Below are positions 58,422 through 64,000 of a stretch of 64,000 bases of DNA, piece after piece. The position numbers and the translations under genes were made by a program. Each line of letters starts with the position of its first letter. Position 1 is the first letter of the stretch. Source of the DNA: Xestospongia bergquistia (lineage: Eukaryota; Porifera; Demospongiae; Haplosclerida; Petrosiidae); assembly GCA_963965975.1 (NCBI GenBank), contig OZ014416.1, positions 6,882,001-6,946,000 on the forward strand. The letters are read 5' to 3'. Under the pieces are notes generated by a model. That model saw only the letters and a program-made list of their open reading frames with translations. It did not search any database and had not been told where the DNA came from.

Positions 58422-58600
58422 AAGGTAAATTAGTTTAGTTATTTAGTATATAATCGCATTAAATACCAAACTAGCAATTTAATTAAAACAAGTACACAAA
58501 ATGACAAGATTATGAAAATGAACAACCATTCATGTTTTAATTAAATTGCTAGTTTGGTATTTAATGCGATTATATACTAAATAACTAAACTAATTTAGAC
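58422..58600. repeat. Hairpin-forming inverted duplication
   Basis: Two arms of about 67 bp (AAATTAGTTTAGTTATTTAG... and its complement) surround a 44-bp spacer that copies 56684-56725. Outside it, 58367-58405 is the complement of 59460-59500. Confidence 0.9.
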
Positions 58601-59458
58601 GAGTCATTCCCAGAATGTCTAATCCCAAAATGTCTAATCCCATAATGTCTAATCCCAAGATGTCTAATCCCATAATGTCTAAAGGTGATAACTGAGGTGT
58701 TAATATAACAGAGTATTTCAATGTCTGATTTGAGCTTCCTTTAGTGCAATCACTTGAACTTCAATTTCCCAGTGCTTGTATTCATGACTGCTACTTTCAT
58801 TTTACGCAGTGTCTGTGGAGAAAAGTACAGAGTCTTGGACTAGTGGAAGAGTACAAAGAAGATGGCTCTATTAGGCAATTTATACAAAAGAGTGCAGCCA
58901 TTGCTTTTGTGCCATCCAATTTTGTTCGAGTTGCTTGGGATGGATTAAAAACTGAAATACCAGATCATGACAAGATGAAAAACTACTCAGATTATTTTGA
59001 CCAAAACTGGATGAATGGTCAGTTTAAACCCTGTATGTGGAACTACTTTGCTCACAGTGGCCCAAGAACCAATAATCATTTAGAAGGATGGCACAATAGG
59101 TTAAAAAGAATAGCAAGAAAGGGACACCCTAACTTTTATGAAGTGCTTGAACTCTTTCAAAAAGAACAAGCAGCTACTGAAGTCACTATTTCACAACTAC
59201 AGGCAATAGGATTGCACAAAGCTAAAAGACGAAAGGTAATTCAAAGAGAAGAGAAGAGAAGATAAAATTGCTGAAATCATACATTTCTGTAATTAGACAC
59301 TGTGTTGTTTCATTTGATTTTTAAATATAGCTTTTCAGATTAGACAATCAATTCATTAACACCTCAGTTATCACCTTTAGACATTATGGGATTAGACATT
59401 CTAGGATTAGACATTCTGGGATTAGACATTTTGGGATTAGACATTCTGGGACGTTTCC
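58601..59458. mobile_element. MULE-type DNA transposon, internally deleted
   Basis: 858 bp with inverted ends of about 100 bp. Each end has an outer part (CCCAGAATGTCTAATCCC) made of five 15-bp repeats AGACATTCTGGGATT, then the shared CACCTCAGTTATCACC. Flanked by an 8-bp direct repeat ATTTAGAC (58593-58600 and 59459-59466), the target duplication length expected for Mutator-like elements. Contains only a transposase fragment. Confidence 0.85.
58721..59265 (+). pseudogene. MULE transposase C-terminal part
   Basis: Reads MSDF, loses one base (frameshift at about 58731), then is open for about 173 codons: CYFHFTQCLWRKVQSLGL, AIAFVPSNFVRVAWDGL, YFDQNWMNGQFKPCMWNYF and GPRTNNHLEGWHNRLKR, then HPNFYEVLELFQKEQ and a basic end. 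These are standard features of the MULE transposase domain (CxxH and the last catalytic Glu region). The N-terminal half with the first catalytic residues is missing. It lies centrally between the inverted ends of its element, so the element is non-autonomous. Confidence 0.85.
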
Positions 59459-59482
59459 ATTTAGACACACCCACTTGAAGAA

Positions 59483-60045
59483 ATGGCTGAGACTATTTCT
59501 CAGGTCATCATACTAGTAATTGTAAGTTCTTAAAATTTCAAAATGACTTATTTTTAGTTCCTTTGTTTCTCTGATTATAATAATATGTTCAGATAGTGAC
59601 AGTTGTTGGTGGTCATCAAGAACAAAGTGTAAATATCCGTTAGGTACTTGTAATGAAGGGGGTTTCTATATTTTTTTACAGGATCCTCACACTGATCCTG
59701 ACTGTCTTCCTTTATCACTATATAATGATATATTACCACACTATACTATACCTATGACAGGGTAAGTTTGATTGAGGTCCTATAGACAGTGATACATACT
59801 TAATATATTATTTTATTGTACTGAGACATGTACATATACTTCCAATATCATAACATTATCTATATTTGTTCTATAATAATTATAAGTGTAAATTTGTGCC
59901 TTTTATCTAGTTATCTGTTTATCTAGATTATAATTATGTCTATACTTCGTACATCTTATATTCTATTTAACTGTACTACATTTCAATATTCTCTAGTGGT
60001 GTATATGGTACTGAAGATTACTACCTTACTAATCCATATGTGTGA
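59483..60045 (+). CDS. Small hypothetical three-exon gene
   Basis: Proposed exons 59483-59521, 59682-59761 and 59997-60045 with GT/AG borders and compatible phases. The product starts MAETISQ, continues DPHTDPDCLPLSLYNDILPH and ends VYGTEDYYLTNPYV. The first exon is copied in inverted orientation at 58367-58382, where a minisatellite array cuts into it. No family recognised. The protein may originally have continued into the coiled-coil remnant at 60287-60524. Evidence is splice signals and clean frames only. Confidence 0.35.
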
Positions 60046-60129
60046 TACTATTACCTAGTACCCCTTTAATCAAGTTATCTAATGATCACTTACCTCATGA
60101 TTTTCAATCGTCATTATCACAACATGTTA

Positions 60130-60290
60130 GGTTTGTCCATCTATCAAACCATTCATCTACTGATCATCTATTTGTCCATCTATCCAAACATTCATCCAAT
60201 GATCATCTATTTGCTCATCTATCCAACCATTCATCCATTAATCATCTATTTGTCCATCTATCCAACCATTCATCCATTAATCATCTATTT
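60130..60290 (+). repeat. 39-bp minisatellite, second plus-oriented array
   Basis: Four units, core ATCTATCCAACCATTCATCC, opposite in orientation to the large array. It ends directly in coding-like sequence (GAAGCAGAAGGAAG). Confidence 0.9.
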
Positions 60291-60524
60291 GAAGCAGAAG
60301 GAAGAAGAGTTTGTAACATTAATGACAAAAACTGAAGAATACAAAGCTAAACGACAAAAATATCTTGAATTGAATCACGTTTAGAACAAGAGAGAGATGA
60401 CTTAGGTATGGAGCTCCATCAAAAAGATGACATTATTGATAGGCTACACCAGTGAGTCCAGTATTTAAAAAGCGAAGAAGACCATGCCCACGATGAGGGA
60501 TATATAGGTGGTTATTCTGAATAA
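60287..60524 (+). pseudogene. Coiled-coil coding remnant
   Basis: Reads KQKEEEFVTLMTKTEEYKAK then RQKYLEL, and after a one-base slip SRLEQERDDLGMELHQKD, DIIDRLHQ, a TGA, and VQYLKSEEDHAHDEGYIGG with a stop. The heptad-like Leu/Ile spacing and high Glu/Lys content indicate a coiled coil. The slip and the stop suggest decay, unless a splice junction explains them. Probably related to the gene just upstream. Confidence 0.45.
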
Positions 60525-61270
60525 GAGATCATTTGAATGACAATGATAAGCAGAGGAGTGGCTCTAATGACAGAGAGGTGGAGCTACACATGCCATATGT
60601 ATTGTCTGACTCACTTACTTGTAAACCATTTAGCCATTTTTCTATGGGATCAATATATTCCATACCTCAAATGATAGTCAAAATTTTGACCACTCAATAG
60701 TGAAGTGTTACCCTTGTCTGATGATCCCATTTTGCCAACCACCAGTCACATGACTTCAACATTTAGTTTATCGTCAGATAAACCACACCTCAAATTCTCA
60801 ACACATTTACTGTAAGAATTGTAGACTCTGCAAAATTATTCCCACACCCTTTACAAAGAGAGGGCTTCCCTCAAAGCTACTATATAGCACTGGCAGATCT
60901 GAGTTCATACAACTAGTCGGATACACTATGATAGCTGTCTACTAGTTTCACTAATTCAGATTTAATATATAGTGATATACATGTACTGTAACAGGAAATG
61001 CCATTAAATTGACTATATAGTTTGGAATTTTCTGACAGAAATATTGTACCCTATATGACATTGTATTACAAATATATTTCTTTCCAGTAACAAGTTGTAG
61101 AATAGTAATGTTGAAGACTTTTAATTAATTGTTAATTAGATCAATTAAAAAATCAATTAATATTGGTCACGTGGGTGGTGTTGAAGGTGACAAATGTTTC
61201 ACGAGTTTTCTTGACTGATTGTCAAATTGAAGCGTGAGAAAGATCTCTTGATAACATAAAAGGTACTCCA
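60525..61270. other. Gene-free stretch
   Basis: No gene or repeat recognised. Confidence 0.45.
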
Positions 61271-61289
61271 TTTTTCATGTCTCTATCTT

Positions 61290-61400
61290 CTCTACGACTC
61301 CCCTCGTCGCTGGATCGTCTCGTCACTTCGTTGGATCGACTCGCCTCGTCGCTGGATCATCTCGTCACTTCGTTGGATGGACTCGTCTCGTCGCTGGACA
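61290..61400 (+). repeat. Short tandem repeat rich in CGTC
   Basis: About three units of roughly 46 bp around CTCGTCGCTGGATCGTCTCG and CACTTCGTTGGATCGACTCG. CpG-rich for this window. Confidence 0.8.
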
Positions 61401-61765
61401 TCTTTTTGTTTTAGTTATGTCATCTTTATTTATTTCTTTTCTTTTTTCATTTTATTTTTTAATTCTTTGTTTGTGTAAAGATTTTTATTTTCACCCTTCG
61501 TTTCTACAGGACTCAACTTGGAAGTTCTTACTGATTGACCTGATGTTCTTGACTGTTCTTTTCTGATGTTCTTGACTGTTCTTCTTCTCTGTTGTTGACT
61601 GTTCTCTGATGTTCTCTTGTTGCAAAAGATGAGTCGCTCTCCTGCTCACTCTTTCCTGTCTTCCTTCAAGCCTTCTTTCCTTTCTTTTATTTTTTTTTAA
61701 TTTTATTTTGGGCTATCTAGCCTATCTACACCATACACACACTCATACAATCTCTAAAAATCATA

Positions 61766-61834
61766 TTCCCCCTGCCGCCTGGCGGCCAAAAAAATTTTTT
61801 TTTAATATCCAAGGCCGCCAGGTGGCGGGGGGAA
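61766..61834. repeat. GC-rich hairpin
   Basis: 22-bp arms with two mismatches (left arm TTCCCCCTGCCGCCTGGCGG plus CC, right arm its complement) around a 25-nt A/T loop. Flanked by CA/GT-rich tracts. It stands out from the AT-rich surroundings. Confidence 0.85.
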
Positions 61835-62097
61835 CCTCTGATCTTCTAGGGTGCGTGTGTGTGTGTTGTGTGTGTGTGTGTAGGTTGGTAGTCCTTTTTC
61901 ACTTCCTCTGTCTCTCTTCACTCTCTATCCATTCATTGTCACCAGTTCAGCTATGACTACTCTTTCTTTCTTTCTTTCCCTACAGGAGCAGCACTGTTGA
62001 AAGGTGAGTGCCTCTCCATCCATCCATCCATCCATTTTTTAGTAATCCAGTTGTTCAAGATAACTTTCTTTTTCTTCTTCTATGCTCTCTACTTGTG

Positions 62098-62200
62098 GAC
62101 TTATTAAGAAGACTCTTGTGGATTGACTGGAGGACTCTTGTGGACTGACTGGAAGACTCTTGTGGATTGACTGGAGGACTCTTGGGGACTCTACAACTTT
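62098..62200 (+). repeat. 28-bp tandem repeat
   Basis: Four units with core GACTCTTGTGGATTGACTGG. No coding signal. Confidence 0.85.
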
Positions 62201-62639
62201 TGGGACTGTCTTATTTCAATTTTTTTATTTTTTTTCTGTAATTTTTAATTCTGTTCTTTATAGTTTGTTTGTATATTGTTTTAAAGTTCTCAAAAACATT
62301 TTTTAAAAATCTAAACTTTGTCAAAAGTCAATCTTCAGTTAAAATTAGTTATTAATCTTCAAGTCAACCATTCTATATTTTTTGAACTTTGAAAATTGCT
62401 TCATGAAAATTGAGTTAGTTAAGAATTGAGTTTTTTACATCTACAAGAGATACTGAATATCTTAGTAATTTTTTTACAACTAATGTATTATACCAATATA
62501 GATCATTTTTTTATTTTTGTTAATTGTTTTTTGAAAAACTAAAAGAACTTTAATAATATAAGTTTCTATCATATTATCATTAATGTTTTTAGCAAAACAG
62601 TTAATTAATAATCTTTTTTAATAATTAATTAAAAATCTA

Positions 62640-62908
62640 TTAATGTCTTGCTGGTCTCAATATTTCCCGCCAAAATAGTGGTGGTCACGCGTTTATTGTT
62701 CCTTCCTAGGTGTGTGCTCGTGATATTTTCCCGCCTAGCCAACGTGTGAATTCTCATTGGCTGTAGAGACCTTTGATCCTTTGACTGGACTCTCTCCCTC
62801 CTTTGACTGACTCTTTCTGTTTTAGTGTTCCACTATACTCACTTACTTCATAGAATGTGCCAAGAACAAGAGTATTAAGGGAGAGTATCAAAAGCACTCT
62901 TCATATTT
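62640..62908 (+). promoter_or_regulatory. Promoter-like region
   Basis: A locally less AT-rich, CpG-containing block with TTTCCCGCC boxes on both sides (62664, 62729) and an ATTGGCTG (CCAAT complement) at 62756, about 150 bp before the putative first exon. Confidence 0.4.
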
Positions 62909-62964
62909 ATGGATGTTACACAGCCATGGTTGACAATGGATGAAGAAAACAATGACTGGAGGTG
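62909..62964 (+). CDS. Possible first coding exon of a gene continuing off the window
   Basis: ATG starts MDVTQPWLTMDEENNDWR and meets a good donor (TG|GTATGT) after 56 nt. The preceding block looks like a promoter. No second exon is recognised before the window ends; the following kilobase is repeat. Function unknown. Confidence 0.3.
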
Positions 62965-63269
62965 GTATGTCATAAACTTAAGATTTGGCTATCATTTGAA
63001 TATAGTTCTCCAATCAATCAACTTATTTGTTAAATTTATATTTTATTTTTGTGTTTAATTGTTAAAATTAAAGTTTATTTATCAGTAGCAGTAGATTTAC
63101 ATGTAATACAGCAACATGTGTAAATGGCTATTGTATAATTTTATTAATGACAAATTAGAACTGAATTGAGTGCACGAAATGGTACATTTCAAAGTTCAGA
63201 TTTTTATGAAAGCTGGCACTAGTTGATTCAAGTCTAGTTAGGTTATTTAAGTTACCACAAATAGCAAGG

Positions 63270-63900
63270 ATGTACATGTAATATGGTAGCACATGTGGTA
63301 TGGAAACTACCCTCAATATGTACACGTGTACATGTACATGTAATATGGTAATAATGGTATGGAGCTACCCTCAATATGTACACATGTACATGTACATATA
63401 ATATGGTAATAATGGTATGGAAGCTACCCGCAATAGGTACATATGTGCACGTATATGTAATATGGTAATAATGGTATAGAATCCACTCTCAATAGGTACA
63501 CTTGTACATATAATATGGTATGGAAGCTACACTCAATATCTACACTTGTACATGTACATGTAATATGGTAATAATGGTATGGAGCTACCCTCAATAGGTA
63601 CACATGTACATGTACATATAATATGGTAATAATGGTATGGAAGCTACCCGCAATAGGTACATATGTGCACGTACATGTAATATGGTAATAATAGTATAGA
63701 ATCCACTCTCAATAGGTACACTTGTACATATAATATGGTATGGAAGCTACACTCAATATCTACACTTGTACATGTACATGTAATATGGTAATAACGGTAT
63801 GGAGGCTACCCTCAATAGGTACACATGTACATGTACATATAATATGGTAATAACGGTTATGGAGTTAACCTCTATAGGTACACTTGTACTTGTACATGTG
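63270..63900 (+). repeat. Higher-order minisatellite
   Basis: Units of about 50-60 bp built from TAATATGGTAATAATGGTAT, AGCTACCCTCAATAGGTACA and a CATGTACATGTACAT palindrome, with several variants. A run of four variants (including TAGAATCCACTCTC and ATCTACACTTGTAC) recurs about 240 bp later, so it is a higher-order repeat. Confidence 0.85.
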
Positions 63901-64000
63901 TATTAGTTAATGTATTATGTGAAGGTATCATATGTATGATAAAGAAAAAAACTATCATAGCTCTTTTTGTTGGTCTCTACTCTTTACAACTACTGTATGT

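Noticed and set aside
61708-61956. 82-residue ORF through the GC-rich hairpin
   Set aside because: Composed of the CA/GT tracts and the palindrome; a low-complexity artefact.

Overview
The window reads as animal DNA, most likely a demosponge (Amphimedon-like). This is an inference from content: an integrin beta subunit, beta/gamma-crystallin-like proteins, compact genes with introns of roughly 45-150 bp, very AT-rich spacers, and a dense mix of metazoan transposons (Ty3/Gypsy, PIF/Harbinger, THAP-DDE/ISL2EU-like, piggyBac, MULE). There is no bacterial gene organisation, and I saw no rRNA, tRNA or CRISPR array.

Layout. 0-0.9 kb: 5' part of an integrin beta gene (minus strand), running off the left edge. 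2.5-3.4 kb: a copy of a dispersed non-coding repeat that recurs around the crystallin genes. 4.1-8.7 kb: a complete, very young Ty3/Gypsy retrotransposon with LTRs differing at one base and a 5-bp target duplication. 9.5-11.7 kb: a multi-exon minus-strand gene whose N-terminus resembles the TDP-43 N-terminal domain, followed by an acidic tail and no RRM. 11.7-13.7 kb: a decayed DNA transposon inserted directly upstream of that gene, carrying a SWIM-type gene and a THAP-DDE transposase gene in convergent orientation.

15.8-31 kb: a palindromic cluster of four near-identical single-exon beta/gamma-crystallin-like genes (+,+,-,-), each preceded by a minisatellite with a unit of about 24 bp. A Harbinger transposon (transposase plus MADF/BESS protein) sits in the 3' flank of copy 3. 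Beyond the cluster lie a truncated piggyBac transposase and an orphan crystallin 3' flank.

31.6-56.1 kb: a family of two-exon genes for small secreted cysteine-containing proteins that I do not recognise (three intact, two decayed copies, all minus strand), set in degenerate segmental duplicons that fill much of 38-56 kb. A decayed gag-protease fragment of another Ty3/Gypsy element lies at 36.2-37.1 kb and a decayed C2H2/SWIM gene at 54.5-55.4 kb.

56.7-60.5 kb: a 39/42-bp minisatellite with a 648-bp higher-order repeat, present in both orientations, a hairpin-forming inverted duplication, a non-autonomous MULE with subterminal tandem repeats, and remnants of a small multi-exon gene. 61-64 kb: tandem repeats, a GC-rich hairpin, a promoter-like stretch with a possible first coding exon, and another higher-order minisatellite.

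The two items most worth following up as undescribed biology are the secreted cysteine-containing family with its duplicons, and the palindromic crystallin cluster with its shared upstream minisatellite. The TDP-43-NTD-like, RRM-less gene comes next.
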